Shown: one piece after another, positions 52,556 through 60,345 of the stretch
How positions within the stretch are numbered: position 1 is the first letter of the stretch
Layout of the letters: the number at the start of each line of letters is the position of its first letter
Source of the DNA: JACDAE01 sp963744875
Lineage (GTDB): Bacteria; Chloroflexota; Ktedonobacteria; Ktedonobacterales; Ktedonobacteraceae
Length of the DNA stretch: 64,000 nucleotides
Direction of reading: 5' to 3'
NCBI GenBank assembly: GCA_963744875.1
Contig: CAVUVQ010000025.1
Span: 51,009-115,008, forward strand
Notes under the pieces: generated by a model
Seen by the model: the letters and a program-made list of their open reading frames with translations, nothing else
Databases searched by the model: none
Told to the model about the DNA's origin: nothing
Made by a program: the position numbers and the translations under genes

Positions 52556-54094
52556 TTATTTACCAACGACCGAGCGTAGTTGTTGTACGACTTGTTCCAA
52601 TTGGGTGGCGGCATCGGTGGCGGAAGTAGCGCCGGTGGCGAGTTGTTCCGTAACCTGAGTTGCGACCTTCAGGGCGGTCGAGAGTTTCTGGATGCTGGTG
52701 GTCTGGTGTTGGGACGCGTCTTCGATGTATCGAGATGCAGTGATGACGTGTTCCAGAGCTTTTTTGGTTACATTGGGATCTGCCTGTTGGCGCCGTTGCA
52801 TAAGTTCCATGCCTGTTTCAGTGAGCCGATGTGCGGCGACCTTTGTTGCATCGGTATAGTATTGAACTGACTGCAAGCCGACCTGTGAAGAATCGACGAC
52901 CCACATCTGTTCGGAGGCGGCGTCGCGTTGGCGGGCGGCGAGCGAACTAAGGGCGCGGCTATTACTGCGCAAGTTATCGACTGAACGCAGGATGGGGCGT
53001 GTGATATTGCGGCCAACGATCACGCCGAGCAATGCCACGAGTGTGGACATGGCGGCGGCCACGATAATGGTGACAAGCAACTGCTGATTAGCGACTGCAG
53101 TTACAGTATTGATTGGGCTGAGAACGAAGTAGTGCCAGGGCACAAGTTTAGGGTCAGTGGGATCGTGTATGACTTGAAAGGAATCTTTTTCGCCGCTGGG
53201 TTGTGTTTGAAAATTACTTATGCCAGTATTTTGTATTTTTGCGGCCAGTGTAGAATTTGCAAAAACTGGAACCGTGCCATTATTACTTCCGAAGCGAGAT
53301 TCGCGATTAATTTGTTGTTGTGTTGCATCAGGAATCGTTGCGACACTTTTAAGGAGGAGTTGGTTTTTCAGGTTATCAGGGACAGCAATGCGCACACCAT
53401 TTTCATCGAGGATGAAGGCGTAGCTGCCGGTACCGTTATCGTGGTCACTGTTGACGATATTCCAGATATAGTCAAGGTTCAGGGTAGCGACAATGGATCC
53501 CAGGAACATGGGTTTTTGTGGAGGTGCGCCTGGAGTTGGTGTTGTTATGATCGGTGCATAGATGTCGACGGATGCTTTTTTCGTATCGGGATTGTAATAG
53601 ACAGCCGAGACGAAATTGCCCCCTTTATCTACTGCCTGGAGGTATTGAGGTGGAACGAAATACTGTCCATGCAATTTGGGTTTGGTGGGGTAGGATAGTA
53701 GGAGATGGCCCTTTGGATCGACGAGCGACCAGGTTGTATAGTTTTTATCGCGGAAGGTTCCGGCGACGAGGCCGTAAAGAGCGTGGGTAGCGAGTGATTG
53801 ATAGCCGGGTGTGGTAGGAGGTGCAGCGACGAATTGCTGTACCGAAGGAACTTGTGTGATTGTGAGTGTGTCGAGGAGACGTTCGTGAAAATACGTGTCG
53901 ATGAGCTGCACACGTGTTTTGGCGTCACCTTCCATAGCGTTGTTTGCCTGCGTAATCAATTGTGGGCGTGTCTGCAATTCACTAAAGCCGAGTGTGATCA
54001 GCAGAGGCACAATTGCTGCCAGAACAAGAGCCAGAGATACTTTGACGGAAAGAGAGACTCCCCGGCGCGTGGGTAGAAAGTCTTGTTGAGCCAT
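52556..54094 (-). CDS. dCache-HAMP membrane sensor without output domain
   Basis: Receptor-like protein of 512 residues. One helix near 17-40 and another near 340-362 bracket a large extracellular double-Cache sensor (TWSLVDPKGHLLLSYP, GSYAFILDENGVRIA). A HAMP-like stretch follows (VGRNITRPILRSVDNLRSNSRAL), then about 120 residues of coiled-coil-like helix (VAAHRLTETGMELMQRRQ, QVTEQLATGATSATD). There is no MCP signalling hairpin, kinase, GGDEF or phosphatase domain. A partner such as the adjacent DUF4388 protein may carry the signal. Confidence 0.85.
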   Translation of the reverse strand: MAQQDFLPTRRGVSLSVKVSLALVLAAIVPLLITLGFSELQTRPQLITQANNAMEGDAKTRVQLIDTYFHERLLDTLTITQVPSVQQFVAAPPTTPGYQSLATHALYGLVAGTFRDKNYTTWSLVDPKGHLLLSYPTKPKLHGQYFVPPQYLQAVDKGGNFVSAVYYNPDTKKASVDIYAPIITTPTPGAPPQKPMFLGSIVATLNLDYIWNIVNSDHDNGTGSYAFILDENGVRIAVPDNLKNQLLLKSVATIPDATQQQINRESRFGSNNGTVPVFANSTLAAKIQNTGISNFQTQPSGEKDSFQVIHDPTDPKLVPWHYFVLSPINTVTAVANQQLLVTIIVAAAMSTLVALLGVIVGRNITRPILRSVDNLRSNSRALSSLAARQRDAASEQMWVVDSSQVGLQSVQYYTDATKVAAHRLTETGMELMQRRQQADPNVTKKALEHVITASRYIEDASQHQTTSIQKLSTALKVATQVTEQLATGATSATDAATQLEQVVQQLRSVVGK

Positions 54095-54156
54095 GCGAAA
54101 AAACCATCCTTGTTAGCATACACTGAAACACACTCAGGATTGCACCTTGAGGAGTT

Positions 54157-54783
54157 TTACTCTATTACTCCAATGTGTTCTAATTCTTGTAGTAGTCGTA
54201 AAATTTCTTCACTGGGACGCCCCGTGAGGCGCACCAGTTCAGTGATAGTTCTATTCCCATCAATCAGTAGGAATAAATGTCGGTGAGCACGTGATAATTT
54301 AGCCTGGTCGAGCAAATGGAATGAAACGTTGACTGCGCGTGTACGATGTGGGACAGCAGATCCAGAGGATGAACTGGCCGGGTGAGCTGCTGAATTTGCC
54401 CATTCGGGCCTTTGATGAGTTGATGGCATAGCAGCTGTTACACGTGGATTAGTATCATTTAATGGTTGTGTAGCTTTAGGTGAAGACGTGAAGGGTTGCG
54501 TCTGAGTAGTAAGAGGATTTGTTGTTTTTTCCAGTGTTGCGGGCACAAAAATAAAGCGGCAGGCACCCCAGGTACTCAGCCAATTTAGTGCTTCCTGTCC
54601 GCGCAAATTGCCTCCATATGCCTGTGTTACCTGTCCTTCGACGAAAATGATTTCACCCTTTTCCTGTCCCTTGCCTTCGTCTCGCTCAATGGTAAGGTGT
54701 CCCGTTTTTTTACCGAGCTGCAGAACCTGTATGACGTTAAGTAATCGGTCTGTTACCGTACCTCTTTTTTGTGACATGAACAT
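54157..54783 (-). CDS. DUF4388 (PATAN)-domain protein with C-terminal winged-helix-like region
   Basis: A 208-residue protein. N-terminal DUF4388 block: LLNVIQVLQLGKKTGHLTIER, then GEIIFVEGQVTQAYGG and ALNWLSTWGACRFIF. A Ser/Pro/Thr-rich linker (about 95-150) leads to a helical end (LFLLIDGNRTITELVRLTGRPSEEILRLLQELEHIGVI) of the winged-helix kind. DUF4388 proteins work with two-component and gliding systems. It is 60 bases upstream of the Cache sensor on the same strand, so they probably form a signalling pair. Start at the ATG at 54783 with GGCGGAG upstream. Confidence 0.75.
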   Translation of the reverse strand: MFMSQKRGTVTDRLLNVIQVLQLGKKTGHLTIERDEGKGQEKGEIIFVEGQVTQAYGGNLRGQEALNWLSTWGACRFIFVPATLEKTTNPLTTQTQPFTSSPKATQPLNDTNPRVTAAMPSTHQRPEWANSAAHPASSSSGSAVPHRTRAVNVSFHLLDQAKLSRAHRHLFLLIDGNRTITELVRLTGRPSEEILRLLQELEHIGVIE

Positions 54784-54950
54784 CGTGCTCCGCCTCTTGG
54801 GAGATTTTTCCCTCACATCCATAAAGTATGTTAGCTTTTAATTGTAGCATATCTGGTTACGTGCACATGATAAAGTATGATTGGGTTATACAACCATACC
54901 ATATTATGGCAAATTAGTCATAAATAGGGGACAAGTTTACCCCTATTTTC

Positions 54951-55754
54951 CTATTTGTTGGTGTGAAGTTTGGTAAGAATCTCGTGATGAAGCTCTTTTG
55001 TACCAACGACGACAATGGAGTAGCCATCGGTCAGATTTTTGATTGGTTGTAAGGGTTTGCCTTCCTGGTCGCTCACGATTCCGCCTGCTTCAAGAACGAT
55101 ACTTAATGAGGCGAGGAATGATTCGCCGGTTACGACCTCCCCAACATCAATATAAGCATCGTAGGTTCCGCTGGCAACGTAGACGCTATCAATGGCGGCA
55201 CTACCGGTACGGCGTATGCTGCCGAAAGAGGGTTTTTCCAGCAGGAGTGCGCGTAGGGCTTGATGATCTCGTCCATCCAGGTTAAGGCCAATCAGGCTGT
55301 CTTTCATATGTTTGACAGAGCTTACCTGGCAGCGGCGTCCATTGCGAAATGCCCCGTTGCCCTGTGCTGCTTGATAGACGGTACCGCTGAAGAGTTCTCC
55401 CACCAATGCCCATTGTACATTTTCCGGCAGAACGGGGGCATCGATTGGCAATACGGCCAGCGCGATAGCGGCAGTCATGAGGCCGCGCGACATGTTTTGT
55501 GAACCATCGATGGGATCAATGACGATGCGGTACTGCGGATCGGGTGCCGTCGAGAAGGTTGGTCTTTCTTCGGTGGTGACTTCAAACCCGATCCCGCTTT
55601 CGACGAGTCCGTTGATGATCATATCCTCAGCATCGCGATCGAACTGCATTGTCGTGTGTTTGGGCGACTCTTGATAAACCTGTTGCCGATCGTAGCGCTC
55701 TGACTGAGCGTATGAGCGTACCTGTCTGAATAGTTGTTCCAGTAATTCAAGCAT
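54951..55754 (-). CDS. Inositol monophosphatase-family protein
   Basis: Mg-dependent, Li-sensitive-type phosphatase of 267 residues. Metal-binding motifs: EERP near 60, the DPIDGSQNMSRG signature near 80 (D-P-I-D-G), and a C-terminal YDAYIDVGE block near 205 that stands where WDxAAG usually is. The canonical Trp-Asp pair is therefore altered, so activity may differ (for example fructose-1,6-bisphosphatase or inositol-1-phosphate). It sits alone between the DUF4388 gene and the DNA methyltransferase. Confidence 0.8.
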   Translation of the reverse strand: MLELLEQLFRQVRSYAQSERYDRQQVYQESPKHTTMQFDRDAEDMIINGLVESGIGFEVTTEERPTFSTAPDPQYRIVIDPIDGSQNMSRGLMTAAIALAVLPIDAPVLPENVQWALVGELFSGTVYQAAQGNGAFRNGRRCQVSSVKHMKDSLIGLNLDGRDHQALRALLLEKPSFGSIRRTGSAAIDSVYVASGTYDAYIDVGEVVTGESFLASLSIVLEAGGIVSDQEGKPLQPIKNLTDGYSIVVVGTKELHHEILTKLHTNK

Positions 55755-55834
55755 AGTTCTCTTCTGTCCGCCTTTTATTATGGTGCCTGTTGGTGTAGCA
55801 GGCGTTTCAAGTTGTGTTAGTTGTGCGCCTTCTC

Positions 55835-56905
55835 CTATGGAGTAAGAGGCGTGTCATCTGTTTTTTTCACGTATTGTAGTGCAAATGGTTGCAATGATTG
55901 GTCCGTCAATAGGCGGTCACGCGTTGTGGTGATTGCCAGGGGACTTTGATCGCAGGCGATCCAACGGCGACCCAGCTTTTCTGCAACGGCAGGGGTGACT
56001 CCACTTCCACAGAAGCAGTCCAGTACCAGATCATGTTCTTCGGAAGATACCTGGATGATACGATCCAGCAATGCCTCCGGCTTCTGTGTCGCATATCCCG
56101 TTCGTTCGGGATCACGTTGATGCAGGTGGCTAATATCGCTCCAGACATCTTCTACCGACATGGTGCTGTCTTCGCTATAGGTATAAGTGCGTCCTGCTGA
56201 GCGAATGCTCCATGAGATACGGCCATCGACTCCTATCTCTTTCCGCATATGATTACGTTTCTGGCTTCCCCGGCGAATGCCCACTCTTTCACTATGAAAA
56301 CAGTACTGTCCTGATTTTGTGTAAAGTAAGATACTATCGTGCTTACGCGGGAAATACTTTTTTGAACGTCCACCAGATTGATAGTACCAGATGATTTCAT
56401 TTTTAAACCCTGCACCTTCCAATTGAAGTTGAGAGCCAAAGATTTCGTCCAGCATGAGTCTGGCATGATGGGTAGCACGCCAATCAAGGTGGATATAGAG
56501 GCTACCATCGAAGGCTAGAAGCGTATAGAGAAGATGCAGCGTTTCATAAAGCCATTGCAGGTAACTATCCTGGTCATTGTTCCAGGTGTCGCTATAAGCT
56601 ACTTGTGTGCCGTTGCTAAATGTGCGCCCGGTCATAAAGGGAGGATCAATGTAGATAAGGTCAATGGCCCCACTAAATTCATGTTGGAGTGCTGGTAACA
56701 CTTCACGTTTGTCTCCCTGAATGAGGCGGTTATACCATTCATGCGCGGATGAGAAAGGACCCCTGGGATCTCCCTGATGTACAGGGTAATATGCCCTGGT
56801 TATGAGCTGATGCGAGGGTGAGTGCTGAAGGATCGGTTGCTCCTGAGCACTGAACATATTTTCGTTGTGAGGTTGGTGCTTGCCCTTCCAGACCAGTTCT
56901 GCCAT
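55835..56905 (-). CDS. Orphan site-specific DNA methyltransferase (beta class)
   Basis: DNA adenine-N6 or cytosine-N4 methyltransferase. The catalytic motif IV LIYIDPPFMTG (near 86) precedes the SAM motif LDCFCGSGVT (near 310), which defines the beta order. ATQKPEALLDRII is the usual motif before it. There is no restriction endonuclease gene on either side, so it is an orphan that may regulate or protect. The ATG at 56905 (MAELVW) is chosen; the frame opens seven codons earlier with GTG. The target site is unknown. Confidence 0.9.
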   Translation of the reverse strand: MAELVWKGKHQPHNENMFSAQEQPILQHSPSHQLITRAYYPVHQGDPRGPFSSAHEWYNRLIQGDKREVLPALQHEFSGAIDLIYIDPPFMTGRTFSNGTQVAYSDTWNNDQDSYLQWLYETLHLLYTLLAFDGSLYIHLDWRATHHARLMLDEIFGSQLQLEGAGFKNEIIWYYQSGGRSKKYFPRKHDSILLYTKSGQYCFHSERVGIRRGSQKRNHMRKEIGVDGRISWSIRSAGRTYTYSEDSTMSVEDVWSDISHLHQRDPERTGYATQKPEALLDRIIQVSSEEHDLVLDCFCGSGVTPAVAEKLGRRWIACDQSPLAITTTRDRLLTDQSLQPFALQYVKKTDDTPLTP

Positions 56906-57146
56906 TGGTGCCTGACCTCGCATCACTCTGTTTTCTTTGTATACTGTAGCACAAGTACCGGAAAATAGCTATGTTGAGTCTACACCTTTTTTAGCTATCT
57001 GAGCATCTTTTGTTGTGCTTACTTTCAGGTTAAATAGAGACCTTTTGTATCTATCAGGAATATGGACAGATGCAACTGCTACTCTGACGTGGTACAATGG
57101 TACCTGGAAAAAATAGAACAAAAAAATTATGTGGGGATACAGATAT

Positions 57147-57533
57147 ATGCAGAGTTTTCTATGGGTACTCCTGAGCATCATTGCTTATGTGGGGGGCCTG
57201 ATTATCATTATGCGTATGACTCCAAGGTTGCTTTCACACACATTTGATGAAATGTTTTTTATGGGTGCAGCGGCTCTAGACATCCTTGGCGCTCTTCTCG
57301 CGTTTGGAGCTATCGTTCTGACATTCGCACTCTTCAATGGTGCGTTTCCCATCAGGGTTCTCAATTTTTTATTGTTACTTGGTATTCTCGTCGTTACGGC
57401 GCGAACCGCTTTATATTGTATCCGTCCAAGGGCAGGAGCGTCCGTAGTCTCCCGTGCATTGACGGGAGGCTACGGCTTTTTTCTGGCGGCTGCGTCGGTA
57501 TTCTATATTGTGCAAATCTTCACTTCCAAATGA
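57147..57533 (+). CDS. Small four-helix membrane protein
   Basis: A 128-residue hydrophobic protein with four predicted helices (about 3-22, 38-60, 64-86, 103-124) and no recognised family. The start is the ATG at 57147 (MQSFLWVLL), although an ATG six codons upstream is also in frame. It is convergent with the ABC exporter operon. Confidence 0.55.
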   Translation: MQSFLWVLLSIIAYVGGLIIIMRMTPRLLSHTFDEMFFMGAAALDILGALLAFGAIVLTFALFNGAFPIRVLNFLLLLGILVVTARTALYCIRPRAGASVVSRALTGGYGFFLAAASVFYIVQIFTSK

Positions 57534-57547
57534 GCACTTCATCCATG

Positions 57548-57617
57548 GGTAGGGGCGTCACCTTGCGTGCGCCCGTTTCCCGGCGAGATGGTTCATTGGG
57601 GAGCGGGCGCACGCAAG
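57548..57617. repeat. Repeat element with 14-bp inverted arms
   Basis: GGGTAGGGG start, then CTTGCGTGCGCCCG (57562-57575) and its complement (57604-57617) around 28 bases. It lies between two convergent genes and may terminate both. Confidence 0.65.
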
Positions 57618-57675
57618 ATGCACAGACTTATCTTCTCTACGGTTCCTGGTTTTGTAATAAAGTTTGAGAGTACTC

Positions 57676-58527
57676 CTATGTTGTTGGTAGATCGCGGCGG
57701 TTGAAGATGATGAGGCCGGCAAGCGCACAGATGAGTCCAGCCCCCAGGAGCACAAAGGGATACCAGGCTGTAACCGTGTGCTCCACCAGCGCATTTGCAC
57801 CCTTTGCGTAGTAGTAGGGGCCGATGCGTTGCAACCAGTCCAGGTTGGGAGAGAGGCTACCCACGATGCTAATGAGGTATCCCAGGCCAACGATGCCGAG
57901 GGTTGCGCCACCTGCTGCCCGGCTGGAGTCCAGAAAGGAGCCGAACAACATGCCGACACCGATCGCGAAGCAGAAGAACGACATTTCGATGAGCTGTGCG
58001 ATGATTACCCATGTCCAGTCCAGCCCATTATTTTTGACGATGAACGTGCTGACCCAGACTGCCAGGAGCGTTACTACGCTGGTGATAAGCCCGGCCAATG
58101 CAGCGCTCAACACCATCTCCAGGAAGGTGCGGGTGCGACTGATGGGACGCGAGAGAATCAGGTCGCAGGTGCCGTTCTCAATCATCGTGGGCAAAGAGGC
58201 ACCGGCGATATAGGCGATAGATCCTCCGAAAGCCAGGGGATAGAACGAGCCAAAGAGTTCGACCGCAAGCAGGGCCGGAAATGAGTTAAAGCTTTTCAGA
58301 TTGACGCCTACCAGTCCAGTGACAACAGAGGAACCCAGGTATGCATTCATGTTGACGGCCTTGCTCAACGTGGGATAGATTGCTGCCACGACCAGGGTGA
58401 TAAAGAACGCATAGAAGGCCACACTGCTGAGAATAATCTTTGTCGCGCTCAGGGCACGCATGGTGATGGCTAAACCTCGCGCCCGTTTTCCAGGGGCCGA
58501 GATTGGATGTATTGCTGTTGTTGCCAT
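57676..58527 (-). CDS. ABC-2-type transporter permease
   Basis: Membrane subunit of 283 residues with six predicted helices and a long extracytoplasmic loop after the first one (NMNAYLGSSVVTGLVG). The LILSRPISRTRTFLEM segment is typical of ABC-2 permeases of the drug or antibiotic export type. The ATG at 58527 (MATTAIHP) is supported by AAAGGA upstream. It is 22 bases from the ATPase stop, third in the TetR operon. The exported substrate is unknown. Confidence 0.9.
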   Translation of the reverse strand: MATTAIHPISAPGKRARGLAITMRALSATKIILSSVAFYAFFITLVVAAIYPTLSKAVNMNAYLGSSVVTGLVGVNLKSFNSFPALLAVELFGSFYPLAFGGSIAYIAGASLPTMIENGTCDLILSRPISRTRTFLEMVLSAALAGLITSVVTLLAVWVSTFIVKNNGLDWTWVIIAQLIEMSFFCFAIGVGMLFGSFLDSSRAAGGATLGIVGLGYLISIVGSLSPNLDWLQRIGPYYYAKGANALVEHTVTAWYPFVLLGAGLICALAGLIIFNRRDLPTT

Positions 58528-58548
58528 ACCAGTCCATCCTTTCACTTC

Positions 58549-59472
58549 TTACTCGGTAACAGCGGAGACGGTTTTGGGTTCAGTTTCTTCGTAAAACTTC
58601 AGGAAGACCTCTTCCAGAGGAGCCTCTTCGGCCTGCATGCGCAACACCTCATGCTGGCTCAGGGCTTTGATCAGGGGATCCATCGAGCCACCCATATTGA
58701 AGTGATACGCGCCATTTACCGTGCTGACGTTACTGACACCAGGGATGTGGGCCAGTTCCTCGGTTTGCACCTGATCGCCAAATTCGACCGTGACACGTTG
58801 ACCCGCTTTCTGGCGCAGCGTCTCGACCTTCTCGACCGTGACCAGTTCGCCCTGGCGGATCACCGCCACGCGCTGACAGACCTTCTCGACATCACCCATG
58901 ATATGGGAACTCATGAAGATGGTTTTGCCTCTTGCCTGTTCCTCCAACAGAAACTCGTTAAAGGCGCGTTGCAAGAGTGGGTCGAGGCCAGATGTGGGTT
59001 CGTCCAGGATGAGGACATCGGGATCGCACATAAAGGCCAGCACGACGCCGATCTTCTGGCGCATGCCTTTGGAGTAGCCTTTCAGGGGCCGCTTCATCTC
59101 AACATCAAAGCGAGCTACCAGATCATCCAGCAAAACCGGAGTGCGACCTTGCAGGCGTGAAAAGTAGGTGATAACCTGCCGACCAGTCATGTCGCCCGGC
59201 AGACGGACATCCCCCGGCAGATAGCCAATACATTGATGCAACGCCATGGTATCATGCTGCGCATCCAGGCCCAGCACACGTAATGTACCGGACGTAGGAC
59301 GAATGACATCGAGCATGCAGCGAATGGTGGTGGTCTTGCCAGCACCGTTTGGCCCCAGGAAACCAAAGATTTCGCCGTGTTCCACGCGCAATGAAATGCC
59401 TTTTACGGCCTGCACTTTGCCGTAGGATTTGTGGAAGTTCTCAATGAGAATCGCAGGTTCTTGCGTCGTCAT
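58549..59472 (-). CDS. ABC exporter ATPase
   Basis: ATP-binding subunit of 307 residues. Walker A GPNGAGKTT (near 41), the YSKGMRQKIGV signature near 139 and Walker B VLILDEPTSGLDP (near 161) are all intact; a C-terminal regulatory region of about 80 residues follows as in CcmA/DrrA-type proteins. It is the second gene after tetR and directly precedes the permease gene. Confidence 0.93.
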   Translation of the reverse strand: MTTQEPAILIENFHKSYGKVQAVKGISLRVEHGEIFGFLGPNGAGKTTTIRCMLDVIRPTSGTLRVLGLDAQHDTMALHQCIGYLPGDVRLPGDMTGRQVITYFSRLQGRTPVLLDDLVARFDVEMKRPLKGYSKGMRQKIGVVLAFMCDPDVLILDEPTSGLDPLLQRAFNEFLLEEQARGKTIFMSSHIMGDVEKVCQRVAVIRQGELVTVEKVETLRQKAGQRVTVEFGDQVQTEELAHIPGVSNVSTVNGAYHFNMGGSMDPLIKALSQHEVLRMQAEEAPLEEVFLKFYEETEPKTVSAVTE

Positions 59473-59493
59473 AGTAAGATCTCCTCCGTTTTT

Positions 59494-60198
59494 TTACTGT
59501 TCCTGTTCCATAATTGCGATAACTTGTTCCATATAAGATGAAAAGGCTTTTCCGATTGTTTGTTGCTTCTCTTTATCTGTTGTTTGCAGTTCCAGGGCAC
59601 CTTTGATCGTTTCGGCGGTCATGTCCGCGATCTCCTCGTCAGAGTAGGAGAAGTCGTCGGGCATCCATTGGTCGATCATCAGAAAGCCCATTATAATAGC
59701 ACCGAGCATATAAATCTGTTTACGTATATCAATATCTGCACGCAGCGTTCCTTGATCACGCAGGTAAGTGAGAAAATTCTCCAGACTGGCCATGCGTTTA
59801 GGAAATGATGCGCTGGTGTAATCGTGCTTTGCCAGTGCGCCGAGCATATCGCTATCCATGAGCAACATGGCCTTCGCCAACGGGCTACGTAAGGTGTCCA
59901 GCACGATATGCTTCATCAAGGTATGCAGCGTCATGTTGTCAAGATCGTCGGCAAGGTGTTGGCGCAGGCTCTCCGCCAGCCTGAAATCCTCGCGTGATAA
60001 GAGTGCCCAGAACAGATCATCGCGCGTTTTCCAATGGAGATAGATGGTTCCCTTTGCGACTCCTGCCTGCCGGGCGATGTCGTCAATGGTGGTCTTGTTG
60101 TATCCCCAGCGCTTAATGAGTTCCTCTGCAGCGTCTAAAATCCTGTCGGCACGTTCCTTTCGTTTCGAGTTCTCCTCATTGGTGCGTTGGTTCGCCAC
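59494..60198 (-). CDS. TetR-family transcriptional regulator
   Basis: A 234-residue repressor with the HTH TTIDDIARQAGVAKGTIYLHW near 38-58 and a helical ligand-binding region. The GTG start at 60198 has GAAGGAG upstream. It is the first gene of an operon with an ABC exporter, so it likely senses the exporter's substrate. An inverted repeat in its own promoter indicates autoregulation. Confidence 0.93.
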   Translation of the reverse strand: MANQRTNEENSKRKERADRILDAAEELIKRWGYNKTTIDDIARQAGVAKGTIYLHWKTRDDLFWALLSREDFRLAESLRQHLADDLDNMTLHTLMKHIVLDTLRSPLAKAMLLMDSDMLGALAKHDYTSASFPKRMASLENFLTYLRDQGTLRADIDIRKQIYMLGAIIMGFLMIDQWMPDDFSYSDEEIADMTAETIKGALELQTTDKEKQQTIGKAFSSYMEQVIAIMEQEQ

Positions 60199-60215
60199 GA
60201 ATTCGTCTCCTTCTC

Positions 60216-60264
60216 ACTATGACCAGATAAGCAATATGACTAAATGTATTTTTCTGGTCATAGT
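60216..60264. promoter_or_regulatory. Candidate TetR operator, split inverted repeat
   Basis: ACTATGACCAGA (60216-60227) and TCTGGTCATAGT (60253-60264) are exact complements separated by 25 bases. The right half overlaps the -10 of the promoter and the left half lies just after the start of transcription. Confidence 0.65.
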
Positions 60265-60290
60265 ATAGGGTATGAAAAAACAATTGTCAA
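60262..60290 (-). promoter_or_regulatory. Sigma70-type promoter of the TetR/ABC operon
   Basis: On the minus strand TTGACA (60285-60290), exactly 17 bases, TATACT (60262-60267). Confidence 0.7.
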
Positions 60291-60345
60291 TGGTATGCTG
60301 GATTGAGTGAGCTTATAAATGGCCCTCTCTGCACAACTCTATCCT

